In this document: positions 26,019 to 34,555 of the stretch, piece after piece | Layout of the letters: each line of letters starts with the position of its first letter | Numbering within the stretch: position 1 is the stretch's first letter | Assembly (NCBI GenBank): GCA_035606335.1 | Contig: DATNFP010000170.1 | Span: forward strand, 4,191-68,190 | Reading direction: 5' to 3' | DNA length: 64,000 nt | Source of the DNA: DATNFP01 sp035606335 | Lineage (GTDB): Bacteria; Bacteroidota; Bacteroidia; Chitinophagales; Chitinophagaceae | The notes under the pieces: generated by a model | What the model saw: only the letters and a program-made list of their open reading frames with translations | The model's database searches: none | Told to the model about the DNA's origin: nothing | Made by a program: the position numbers and the translations under genes

Positions 26019-27584
26019 TTACAACAATGGCAAACGAATAATAAATGTGCTGCCCATTTCTTTCCTGCTATTCACAACGATAGTGCCTTTGTGCAGCCGG
26101 ACGGTTTGTTTTACAAAGCTAAGCCCTATACCATGACCGGGAGTATCGTATTTATTACCGGTAGGCACACGGAAAAACGGCTCAAAGATCTTTTTGTGAT
26201 ACTGGGGTGGAATACCAATTCCATTGTCCGCAACGCTGATTTTTGCAAACTCATTATCTGCCGTAAGCGTAACATGAATGGTCGGCTTATTTGTGCTATA
26301 CTTTAAAGCATTATCTACCAGGTTGACGATCATATTCAGCAGAAGTATCCTATCGCCCATTAGCTCTGGGTTTGCCTCTTGCTCAAAATTTATTGTTCCA
26401 CACACATTTGCGACCAGCGGAGATGTGATCTCAATAGCTTCCCTGATCAGCTCAGCAACATTTATGATCTCTTTATTCAGATCGAATTGCCGCTCGTTCA
26501 GCTTACCGAATGAAAGTATCTTTTCGATCAGCGTTTTCATACGGTTCAATTCTTTATCTGCAAAGCCAATATATTCCTGTTGTTTTGTTTCGCTCTCTTT
26601 ATTATTCCGTAATGAATTAATAATAAGTTGTAGTGAAGCAACTGGCGTTTTTAACTCATGGGTCACGTTACTTAGAAGACTCTCCCTGAACTGTGCGGTT
26701 TGTAATTGAAGCCTATAGCTTTTGTGATACAGGATAAAAGCCGCAGAAACGAGGAGCAATAAAAATATAGACATCGCAGTATAAGGCAATAACCTTTTTA
26801 TTAATAATGCAGGTGGCAACGTATAAACAACTCTATAAACAATAGGATCATAAAAATCGATAATAAAAAATCCTGATGCCCATTTGGCATGCGGGATAGG
26901 CCTTTCCATTTTTTCAATTCTGTATGGCACTGTCAATCCTGCCTTTTTTAATTGCACTCGCAAAAAAGAGTCATAGTATCTTAAATTTTTGACTCCGGCA
27001 GGAGCATATTTTTTGTTTAGCTCCAACTGCTTTTTATTTCCCGCTATACGGAAGGGTTTTTCTCCTGTTACATTGTACGTAACAATTACGCTATCCTTCT
27101 TTTTTTTATCAACTTCGAGCTGGGATGAGATATTTTGTGAATCAAGGTCAAAATTTACTTTCATGCCTTTAGGCAAATGCTTCCTGATGGTATCCTGCAT
27201 TTTCTTGTCTATCGTGGGAGTATTTTGTTTTGCAGGCAGAGGTATGATGTTTGTTTTGTTATTGTTTTCAGGTGCAGCCGGGAGAGTATATGAAGAATCT
27301 ATATCACCCCAGGACATTGCTATCTTATTCTGGTTTTGAGTCATTCCTGCAGCAAATGCCAATTTTTCACTATACTCTCTATCTGTAAAAGTCCTAATGA
27401 CATCATACTTATTAAAGTTGGCATTCTGTAAGGAATCTGCGCAATCATGCACTACTTTATTAATATCCTCCTGTATCCTTTTGTTTTCTGATCGATACAT
27501 AATGTACCACCCATATCCCAGCAAAAAGAAAAGGATAACTAGCGAGCCACTAAACAACCAATAAAATAGCCTTGATAACGACAT
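26019..27584 (-). CDS. Sensor histidine kinase
   Basis: A 521-residue membrane kinase: TM1 about 6-28, a periplasmic sensing region of some 235 residues with no recognised domain, TM2 about 265-287, then the kinase core. H309 in NVTHELKTPVASL is the phospho-accepting histidine. The ATP-binding domain has NLVDNALKYS (N box), VADNGIGIP (G1) and GHGIGLSF (G2). There is no HAMP domain. The layout matches the RprX-like kinases of Bacteroidota. Cotranscribed with the response regulator downstream. Confidence 0.93.
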   Translation of the reverse strand: MSLSRLFYWLFSGSLVILFFLLGYGWYIMYRSENKRIQEDINKVVHDCADSLQNANFNKYDVIRTFTDREYSEKLAFAAGMTQNQNKIAMSWGDIDSSYTLPAAPENNNKTNIIPLPAKQNTPTIDKKMQDTIRKHLPKGMKVNFDLDSQNISSQLEVDKKKKDSVIVTYNVTGEKPFRIAGNKKQLELNKKYAPAGVKNLRYYDSFLRVQLKKAGLTVPYRIEKMERPIPHAKWASGFFIIDFYDPIVYRVVYTLPPALLIKRLLPYTAMSIFLLLLVSAAFILYHKSYRLQLQTAQFRESLLSNVTHELKTPVASLQLIINSLRNNKESETKQQEYIGFADKELNRMKTLIEKILSFGKLNERQFDLNKEIINVAELIREAIEITSPLVANVCGTINFEQEANPELMGDRILLLNMIVNLVDNALKYSTNKPTIHVTLTADNEFAKISVADNGIGIPPQYHKKIFEPFFRVPTGNKYDTPGHGIGLSFVKQTVRLHKGTIVVNSRKEMGSTFIIRLPLL

Positions 27585-27609
27585 AGCCTGAAAGTAACTC
27601 GCAGAATTG

Positions 27610-27642
27610 ATTTAAGGTAATTTCATTAACGTTATTTAAGGT
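27610..27642. promoter_or_regulatory. Two 9-bp direct repeats in a divergent promoter region
   Basis: ATTTAAGGT occurs at 27610-27618 and 27634-27642, 24 bases from start to start. It sits between the histidine-kinase gene (minus) and the protease gene (plus). OmpR-type regulators often bind tandem direct repeats, so this could be the operator of the adjacent response regulator. Not proven. Confidence 0.35.
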
Positions 27643-27704
27643 TTATTTACCGGGTTCGAATTAATACGAGATACGCCAAGAATAGCTTTACGGAAAAAAA
27701 AGCG

Positions 27705-28595
27705 ATGAAAAAGAAAAGCTCATTGATCATAGCATTATTTCTGTTGGTGCTTACATCCAAAGCAGGTATTTACCGTCACGACAGGGAAGAAAGTCAATAC
27801 ACAACACTGGCAGCCCAACCACAATTCGACTGTGTGGGGCAACTCTGGAAAGGAAATGAATTTCATGGCTCGTGTGTTCTGGTTGGCGGCAAGTATGTGC
27901 TATCTGCAGCCCATTGCTTTATCGAATCATCTTACCGGCCCGATACTATCGTACAGGGAAATCAGACTATTATAGTGAACCAGCCTTACGACCAGCACAT
28001 AGGAAAAGCTTCTGACTACAACGTAGTGTATAATGGCATGAGATACCAATGTAAAGAATTAAAAATCTACCCTAGTTATATGGATACTGCTACCCACGAT
28101 GGGCTGGATGTAGCGCTTTTAGTACTGGAAGAAGATGTAAAAGATATAAAACCTGCTTTGATGAATAGTAGTTTTAATGAATTGCACACAGACGTGACCG
28201 GGGTAGGATATGGAGTAAATGGCCCCGCTGATAAACCCGGTGAAATAGGCAACGCGAAAAAAAAGCTAGCTGGGGAAAATGTAATTGATTCTCTGGGTGG
28301 CTATACGCTGAACGATAATCAAACCGTAATGTTTTGCGATTTTGATCATCCAACCGACACAGGGTGCAATAAAATGGGCAGTGCAGTTCCCAGGGACCTG
28401 GAATATATATGTGGTGGTGGAGACAGCGGTGGTGGATTGTTCCGTCAGACTGAAAATGGATGGGAACTGATTGGTATTTGCCATGGAGGAGGTGTAAATA
28501 TCCAGCAATTGATGAAAACAGGTTACTATGGACAGGTGATGAGCTGGACGAGGGTTTCTGTGTTTAAAAACTGGATCGAGGAGAATATGAAATAG
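27705..28595 (+). CDS. Secreted trypsin-like serine protease
   Basis: A 296-residue S1-type peptidase with a signal peptide (about 5-20). The catalytic triad is complete: H70 in VLSAAHCF, D135 in GLDVALLVL, and S241 in GGDSGGGLF. A cysteine pair around the active histidine fits the fold. No T9SS domain follows, so the enzyme is exported by Sec to the periplasm or beyond. It is divergent from the two-component system and preceded by paired direct repeats, suggesting regulated expression. Natural substrate unknown. Confidence 0.88.
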   Translation: MKKKSSLIIALFLLVLTSKAGIYRHDREESQYTTLAAQPQFDCVGQLWKGNEFHGSCVLVGGKYVLSAAHCFIESSYRPDTIVQGNQTIIVNQPYDQHIGKASDYNVVYNGMRYQCKELKIYPSYMDTATHDGLDVALLVLEEDVKDIKPALMNSSFNELHTDVTGVGYGVNGPADKPGEIGNAKKKLAGENVIDSLGGYTLNDNQTVMFCDFDHPTDTGCNKMGSAVPRDLEYICGGGDSGGGLFRQTENGWELIGICHGGGVNIQQLMKTGYYGQVMSWTRVSVFKNWIEENMK

Positions 28596-28617
28596 ATTAT
28601 GGTCAGATATTTAGGTT

Positions 28618-29130
28618 TTACAATAGTGTATAAAAAATCTTTCGAAATGCATTGGACGATATTGTAGTGTGGGTTGAGTCTATACCTCTATCTTCTAATA
28701 AAGCAATTTTCCCATTTTTGTCTAAAAGTATAAATGAAGGTTCGCCATTTCTGTAATTCATCTGATGCAACTGTAAACTTGAAACAAACGCTATGGGAAA
28801 TAGTATATCGTATTTCTTTATAAATTCCTGTATGTTTTTCTTATCAAACATAACGGCAACAACTTGAAAAGAAGGATTAGCTCTATATAAATCATTTAAA
28901 GTAGGAAAGTCCCACCAGCCATCGCATGTTTGCAGTGTAAAAATAATCAGTGTGATTTTCCCAATAGAATTTTTATTTGTAATTCTTTTCCCATCTAATG
29001 TTGTCAAGTCGAAAGGCATATAATCCTGCCCGATGTGGGTATGATTTAAAGAGTCAGTATAGGACTCTCCTACGTACCTTTGTATTTTATTGCTTTCTGC
29101 AATCTTCCACAGTTTCTCATAAGTAGTCAT
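28618..29130 (-). CDS. Thioredoxin-fold (AhpC/TSA-like) protein with unclear start
   Basis: The ATG at 29130 gives 170 residues: a redoxin domain with PFDLTTLDGKRIT, ITLIIFTLQTCDGWW and GEPSFILLDKNGKIALLEDRG. The usual WCxxC is reduced to one cysteine (TCDGWW), so it may act as a one-cysteine or non-redox protein. The frame stays open upstream and the codons 29190-29131 read FPRFFYLTTLPFIAVAQKN, an excellent signal peptide with an AVA|Q cleavage site, yet with no ATG, GTG or TTG. The only candidate start is a rare ATT at 29190-29188. A copy of repeat R1 begins about 10 bases further up. The gene may have lost its start. Confidence 0.65.
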   Translation of the reverse strand: MTTYEKLWKIAESNKIQRYVGESYTDSLNHTHIGQDYMPFDLTTLDGKRITNKNSIGKITLIIFTLQTCDGWWDFPTLNDLYRANPSFQVVAVMFDKKNIQEFIKKYDILFPIAFVSSLQLHQMNYRNGEPSFILLDKNGKIALLEDRGIDSTHTTISSNAFRKIFYTLL

Positions 29131-29200
29131 ATTCTTTTGCGCAACAGCAATAAAAGGGAGAGTAGTAAGATAGAAAAAACGTGGAAAAATCTCCCTGTTG

Positions 29201-29274
29201 AGAGCGAGTGTATTTTGTGAGATCCATCACTTCGCGGCTTTCGCACGAGGCTACAGCTGCGTTCAGGATGGCAA
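29201..29274 (+). repeat. Dispersed repeat, family R1, copy 4
   Basis: TGTGAGATCCATCACTTCG ... GTTCAGGATGGCAA, closely matching copy 3 in its first 24 bases. It lies between two minus-strand genes, right where the start of the thioredoxin-like gene would be expected. Confidence 0.6.
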
Positions 29275-29290
29275 AAGTTTAATAAAAACA

Positions 29291-30904
29291 TTAGTTTTTG
29301 ATGAACTTTATTTTATCAGTTCTTTCGGGGTTGCTTTTGTTGAAAACATCAATAAAGTAAATGCCGCTCTGCAGATTTACGACTGAAATTTTATTTGCAT
29401 TATTTAAATCGCCCTGCATTATTTGTCTGCCATGAACATCATATATTATATAGTGCTCGTTTCCTGCGATGCCATTTAGCTGAATATAATTTGTGACTGG
29501 ATTAGGAAATACAGAATAATGAGGATAATTAGTGTTTGGAACTGATGCAGTAAGAGTAGTATCCGTTAGCTTTGCGGTATATAGGCTGCGTATAGTGGTA
29601 TCGGCTGAAAGTGAGATGTGGCTACCAAAATTAATATCACCCAAAAAATTCCCTGATAAGAAAACGCTTTTTGAATTGGCTTTTATGCCTTTGATGGTGG
29701 TGCTATAAGGACTGCCACAGTTTGTAGCCCAGATAAAATTCCCCAAAGAATCTATTTTAGTTACAAACACGTCTGTATAACCACTGTTAGTTAATGTGGT
29801 ACTATCAAGCGTAATTGGAACACTGAAACTGCCTCCAAAATAACAATTGCCCGCATTGTCGACACTAACAGCTGAACCATTGCTACTTCCAGCCGGGCCG
29901 GTAGATTTGTTTACCCAAATATATTCACCACTGGTATTGCATTTTGCGATAAACATGGAATAATATAGTCCCGCCGGTCCTGTAAGGCTTAATGAACCAA
30001 AGGAAACAGTGCCCCGGTAAAAACCAGTTATATAAGCATTTCCTGCTTTGTCTATATCTATGCCGTTTGCCCCCATATAGCCGGTTGCGGCACCTGCCTC
30101 CTGTAGCCAGAGAACTTTGCCATCTGTGTTCATCTTCCCGATATATGCATTGTCTTCTTTATTTCCAGTGTTAAGTATTATTGAGGAATCGAAAGTAAGG
30201 CCATCGAAAAACTGCCCGGTAAAATAACTATTGCCTGCACTATCTGTTTTAATACAATCTCCTAAATGGAAATCAGAATATTCGGTGGGTTTTTTTAGCC
30301 ATACATTCGCGCCGGTGCTATCATACTTAGCAACGAATATCTTGGAAGAGGAACCGGAAAAAGCTGAAATGTGGAAATCACCGGTAACATATACATTGCC
30401 TATGGCGTCGTGGCTTATAGAGCCTGCATAATCGAAGCCCGTATCGCCTGCGCTTTGCGCCCATTGAATATCACCATCCGAATTATAATGTGAAACAAAC
30501 ACGTCGAAATCCCCTACTGAGGTAAGCTTTCTTGAGCCAAATGTGCTTGTACCTTTAAATATTCCAGTAAGTGAAATGTTGCCACTCTTATCAACACATA
30601 TCCCATACACCTCAACATCAGAACCACTACCGGCTGCTTTCGCCCATAAAAGATTGCCATTGATATCGTACTTGGCAATAAAAGCCGAAACCAGGCCCGG
30701 GGTAGTTATAGTAGTGGAACCAAACGATGCAGAATTATAAAAGTCTCCTGTTATGTAGCTGTTACCATCCTTATCTACATCAATACTTCCTGCATAGATG
30801 TTATTGTTGATACTATTTACTTTTTCAGCCCATTGCCATGTTTGCGAGCCCGCTACCAGCGGCATAAAGAATGATAAAACAATAATTTGTAAATACTTAT
30901 TCAT
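29291..30904 (-). CDS. SBBP-repeat protein with T9SS type A sorting domain
   Basis: A 537-residue secreted protein. After the signal peptide come about eight beta-propeller-type units of the SBBP kind, each with a GN(S/A)Y(I/F)TG core and FGS ahead of it (for example DKDGNSYITGDF, DKAGNAYITGFY). The last ~75 residues, starting YSVFPNPVTNYIQL and ending in a lysine-rich strand, form the sorting domain that directs export by the type IX system and anchoring at the surface. Function of the propeller is unknown; adhesion is a common guess. It is the leftmost member of the T9SS-rich region. Confidence 0.85.
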   Translation of the reverse strand: MNKYLQIIVLSFFMPLVAGSQTWQWAEKVNSINNNIYAGSIDVDKDGNSYITGDFYNSASFGSTTITTPGLVSAFIAKYDINGNLLWAKAAGSGSDVEVYGICVDKSGNISLTGIFKGTSTFGSRKLTSVGDFDVFVSHYNSDGDIQWAQSAGDTGFDYAGSISHDAIGNVYVTGDFHISAFSGSSSKIFVAKYDSTGANVWLKKPTEYSDFHLGDCIKTDSAGNSYFTGQFFDGLTFDSSIILNTGNKEDNAYIGKMNTDGKVLWLQEAGAATGYMGANGIDIDKAGNAYITGFYRGTVSFGSLSLTGPAGLYYSMFIAKCNTSGEYIWVNKSTGPAGSSNGSAVSVDNAGNCYFGGSFSVPITLDSTTLTNSGYTDVFVTKIDSLGNFIWATNCGSPYSTTIKGIKANSKSVFLSGNFLGDINFGSHISLSADTTIRSLYTAKLTDTTLTASVPNTNYPHYSVFPNPVTNYIQLNGIAGNEHYIIYDVHGRQIMQGDLNNANKISVVNLQSGIYFIDVFNKSNPERTDKIKFIKN

Positions 30905-31109
30905 AGCGTATAGTTTAAAACTCTACCTTATGCAGAGCTATCCTATACATAGATGATATTTTTAACGTGAATCTTGGCAGCAGGCAGGGGGATATTTTAA
31001 GGGGATTTTGCTTCTACAAACACAGAGGTGCTCTTCTATGAAGCTAATATGCGGCAGAGCACCCGAAGGAAAAATCTTATCCAGAAGAAAGTGTATTTCA
31101 TAATTCTGA

Positions 31110-31652
31110 CTAATGCTTTAAACAACTCCTGATATCCTTCAGCTGTTGTACATGTCTTTGCATATGATATAGTGACAGATAAACCCATTCCAAACGTGTT
31201 AGCAATCCAAATACGGGGACTTCTGCATCTATGCATGTAGCAGCAAGATCCTTTTCACGAATAGCAGTCAACATATTATTCATAGTAGTTCCTAAAGTGG
31301 TTATAAGAACTGATGTATCATGAAATGATTCTGTCGGCTGAATACGATCAGCTGCTATGAATTTTAAACTGAAATTGAGAAACATGTCTTTGATGGCACC
31401 TACTTTACCTGTAGGGTCTTCCTGTGTAGCCTTTACGTTGCCATTTAATAAGTATAAGGTACCCGATACAGACTTATTGATATGTTCTGCTACCTGGCCT
31501 GCTGTCCAACTGCCGGAGAAAGGAATGGTATTGAAATCTTTGAGGCTGAATGAAGCAATGATCTGTATTAACTCTTTTACAGTGGCTGTATATTCATGTT
31601 GCAGATCCTGCAATTGCTTTGTGGAAACCGGGGCTGATGATTTGTCTTGCAT
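31110..31652 (-). CDS. DinB/YfiT-family putative metal-dependent protein
   Basis: A 180-residue four-helix-bundle protein. The three histidines expected for the metal site are visible: one in GQVAEHINKS and two in YHMQRHVQQL. Members include bacillithiol- and mycothiol-S-transferases, but most in Bacteroidota have no assigned reaction. It stands alone between a T9SS gene and the CheY-like gene. Confidence 0.8.
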   Translation of the reverse strand: MQDKSSAPVSTKQLQDLQHEYTATVKELIQIIASFSLKDFNTIPFSGSWTAGQVAEHINKSVSGTLYLLNGNVKATQEDPTGKVGAIKDMFLNFSLKFIAADRIQPTESFHDTSVLITTLGTTMNNMLTAIREKDLAATCIDAEVPVFGLLTRLEWVYLSLYHMQRHVQQLKDIRSCLKH

Positions 31653-32057
31653 GGCTATTTGTTTTACAAAACAAAATTCCGCTAATCACCTAAAAACAGA
31701 GAGTGGCGTTTAAGACATTTTATGGGGAAATTGCGACATTTATCAGGTAAGACAAGAAATCGCAGACTTTTCTTAGCTTTCTACCAGCTATGTTTATTTT
31801 CCTGAAAGAAATTATATTCTACATTGATGTCTTACTATAAATTGGAAATGCAAAAATAAGAAGATTTTTTTACCGCTATAAAAATCTGATCCGCCGCAAT
31901 CACTTACTTGGTATGACTTTTTATATGGGATATAAAATAAAAGAGAATGTGGATATATATTTTTTAATATAAATTTGGAAGCAATAAATTAGGAATCACT
32001 TAGAAATCTATCCATTGTTTTCTTTCTTAATTTTTAGCGTAATTTAAAAACATTACC
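31653..32057. other. Intergenic region between divergent genes
   Basis: About 400 AT-rich bases. A perfect -7 box TAAATTTG lies at 31970-31977, giving a leader of about 75 bases for the CheY-like gene. I see no repeat, RNA gene or other structure. Confidence 0.5.
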
Positions 32058-32498
32058 ATGAATGACTCAGTTCAGGAAAAAGATATACTACTGGCAGAAG
32101 ATGATAAAGATGATGTCGAAATCTTCGAAATGGCACTGAACACACTTGACATTCCACATGTTTTGAGAAATGCCGTGAATGGTGATGTGCTTTTCGTTCT
32201 ACTAAAAGAAAAAATTCCCTATATTTTATTTCTCGATATCCATATGCCTTGCAAAGATGGAATTGCCTGTATCAGCGAGATAAGAAGAAACAGAGAATAT
32301 GATAGCATGCCGGTTATTATGTACACTTCTTTGCTCACTGAAAAGCACGTAGAAGAATCTTATAGAAATGGCGCAAACATGTTTCTTGAAAAAACAAATA
32401 CTTTCGATGAGCTAGTTGGTAAACTCAAAAAGATCTTCGATATAAACTGGACGGAATATTTACATTTTCCTCCCCGTAATAATTATATCCTGAGTTAG
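32058..32498 (+). CDS. Stand-alone CheY-like response regulator
   Basis: A 146-residue receiver domain with no output domain. Seen: acidic cluster EDDKDD (14-19), phospho-acceptor D60 in LFLDIHMP, the switch region MYTS and the lysine in FLEK. The insertions fit the Rcp1-like subgroup that usually takes phosphate from phytochrome-type or hybrid kinases; no such kinase is next to it. It ends 4 bases from the convergent T9SS gene. Confidence 0.88.
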   Translation: MNDSVQEKDILLAEDDKDDVEIFEMALNTLDIPHVLRNAVNGDVLFVLLKEKIPYILFLDIHMPCKDGIACISEIRRNREYDSMPVIMYTSLLTEKHVEESYRNGANMFLEKTNTFDELVGKLKKIFDINWTEYLHFPPRNNYILS

Positions 32499-32502
32499 GA
32501 TA

Positions 32503-34533
32503 CTACTCCGTTTTCACAATTTTCATCTGCCGGATGGAATTACCATTTATAATTTTCAACAAGTACATTCCCGTACCTAGTTGTTGCAGGTGAAGCACTA
32601 TCGATGTGCCGCTATAAGTATCATCCGAGATGGCAGTGCCCGTAAGAGTATATAATTGCACTCTTGTTGGAGCATTGCTGTTGCTTAATGATATATACAA
32701 GTTGTCCCTTGTAGGATTGGGATAAACCATAAGTGAATCACTTAATGCTACATAGTTAACACCTACATTGTCGATAATATGGCACCCGGAGTATTCAGTA
32801 CACCCGTTTTTAGTAATTGCGACTTTATAAACGTCATTAAGCGTTGGTGTGAAGGAGGCACTCGTGGCACCAGTTACATTTTTTCCAGTAAGGCATTCTA
32901 TCCATTGGTAAGTTGCGCCGGGACTGTTTGCAATAAGCGTATTTCCCGATGTCGTAACGGAAGTGTCTATGATATTGACGAGTGATAAAATGATAACACT
33001 ATCGCAACCCTTCAGGCTGATCAGGCTATCCGTATAGGTGCCTAACGAGCTAACAATTACGCCTCTCGGTCCCGGCAAAACATAGTCGGAACCCGGACAT
33101 ATTGAATCTGCCACATTGCTCAAGACGCTGGATCCGTTACAGAACCTTAGCTTTACTATCCAGTAGTCATTGGAATAGGAGCCATAACCTGTTACATCTT
33201 TATCGCCGGATATGCCTGACCAGGTGGCGCCGCCCAAAACATAGCCGCTATCTGCAGATTGTGTCGCTGCAAATAATAAGCTACCGCTATTAGATCCTAT
33301 ATCTTTTTGCCATTGGATATTTCCCGATACATCCAGCTTCACTATCCAATAATCGGTTGTATAGCTTCCATACCCTGCCCAGGGGTTACTTGTCTTGTTA
33401 CCTGAACTATCAGAACTGGACTGGCCTGCTGCCAAGTATCCTCCATCGTTTGTTTGTATAAAAGAATATAGTTGATCGAAATGATCGCCCCCCAGATCTT
33501 GTTGCCATTGAATATTGCCTGAATCATTTAGTTTTAAGACCCAATAATTTACAAATCCCCAGCAAGTATCTGTTTTGCTACCCGATGCGCCGGAATAGGA
33601 AGAGCCTCCGGCAATATATCCTCCATCATTTGTTTGCGCCAAAGAGTAAAGAGCGTCTGGCGATATACCTCCAATTGTTTTTTGCCACTGGATATTTCCA
33701 ACACTATCAAGTTTTAATATCCAGTAGTCAAAATCAAAACTGCTATATCCAGCCACCGGGTTACTTGTCTTATCTCCCGAACTATCTGAATTGGATGTGC
33801 CTCCTACAATGTACCCTCCATCAGCTGCTAGTCCTATTGCAACAGCACAGGGATAAAATGTTACGCCATCATCATTATCGCCACCTATATCTTTCTGCCA
33901 TTTTATATTTCCTGTACCATCCAGTTTTACTACCCAATAATCGTTTCCTCCTTTTGATGCATCTGTTTTATTTCCCGACGCTCCTGAACCAGAGAAACCA
34001 CCTAAAATATATCCACCATCAGGTGTTTGTTTCACGGAGGTGAGATAATCGCTGCCTGTACCGCCTATGTCTTTCTGCCATTGAATGTTTCCTGCGCTAT
34101 CCAGCTTTACCACCCAATAATCGTAATCAAGACTGCCATAGCCGCCTGCGGGATTACTTGTTTTATTACCTGAGCTATCTGAATTGGAATAACCGGCCAC
34201 AATATATCCGCCATCGGTAGTTTGCTCAATTGCCTGCAATTCATCATCATTATCTCCACCCAGATCAGCTTGCCATTGTATAGCTCCTACAGCATTCATT
34301 TTCACTACCCAATAATTATAAGTCCCCCAACAAGTATCTGTTTTATTTCCCGATGTGGACGAAGCCGATTTACCACCTGCTATATATCCTCCGTCGGATG
34401 TTTGTATAAGTGCTGATAGCTGATCATCTTTAGCACCGCCAAGATCTGCCTGCACTGTTATATTTAGAGGTTGTCCCAATATTTTCGAGCTCGTAAGCAA
34501 ACAAACAAATAAGACAACGTATATTTTCTTCAT
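32503..34533 (-). CDS. T9SS type A sorted protein with seven tandem repeats
   Basis: A 676-residue secreted protein. After the signal peptide there are seven repeats of about 60-70 residues (about 24-470), each running GG..D.L....QT.DGGYI..G.S.S..SG.KT, then YWVVKLD..GNIQWQ. They are like the blades of a beta-propeller. A second region (about 470-590) resembles Ig-like T9SS stalk domains with CPGSDYVLPG. The sorting domain begins at MVYPNPTRDNLYISL and ends in the usual basic strand. The repeats are close enough that recombination between them is plausible. It is the last gene of the run led by the lipoproteins at 39.5 kb. Confidence 0.85.
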   Translation of the reverse strand: MKKIYVVLFVCLLTSSKILGQPLNITVQADLGGAKDDQLSALIQTSDGGYIAGGKSASSTSGNKTDTCWGTYNYWVVKMNAVGAIQWQADLGGDNDDELQAIEQTTDGGYIVAGYSNSDSSGNKTSNPAGGYGSLDYDYWVVKLDSAGNIQWQKDIGGTGSDYLTSVKQTPDGGYILGGFSGSGASGNKTDASKGGNDYWVVKLDGTGNIKWQKDIGGDNDDGVTFYPCAVAIGLAADGGYIVGGTSNSDSSGDKTSNPVAGYSSFDFDYWILKLDSVGNIQWQKTIGGISPDALYSLAQTNDGGYIAGGSSYSGASGSKTDTCWGFVNYWVLKLNDSGNIQWQQDLGGDHFDQLYSFIQTNDGGYLAAGQSSSDSSGNKTSNPWAGYGSYTTDYWIVKLDVSGNIQWQKDIGSNSGSLLFAATQSADSGYVLGGATWSGISGDKDVTGYGSYSNDYWIVKLRFCNGSSVLSNVADSICPGSDYVLPGPRGVIVSSLGTYTDSLISLKGCDSVIILSLVNIIDTSVTTSGNTLIANSPGATYQWIECLTGKNVTGATSASFTPTLNDVYKVAITKNGCTEYSGCHIIDNVGVNYVALSDSLMVYPNPTRDNLYISLSNSNAPTRVQLYTLTGTAISDDTYSGTSIVLHLQQLGTGMYLLKIINGNSIRQMKIVKTE

Positions 34534-34555
34534 GATGTTGGTTTTGAAATACTAT

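Noticed and set aside
27585..27704. Small gene between the histidine kinase and the protease
   Set aside because: No open frame with a start; the region carries regulatory repeats only.
32503..34533. The tandem repeats as a CRISPR array
   Set aside because: They are coding, in frame, about 180-210 bases long and without unique spacers.
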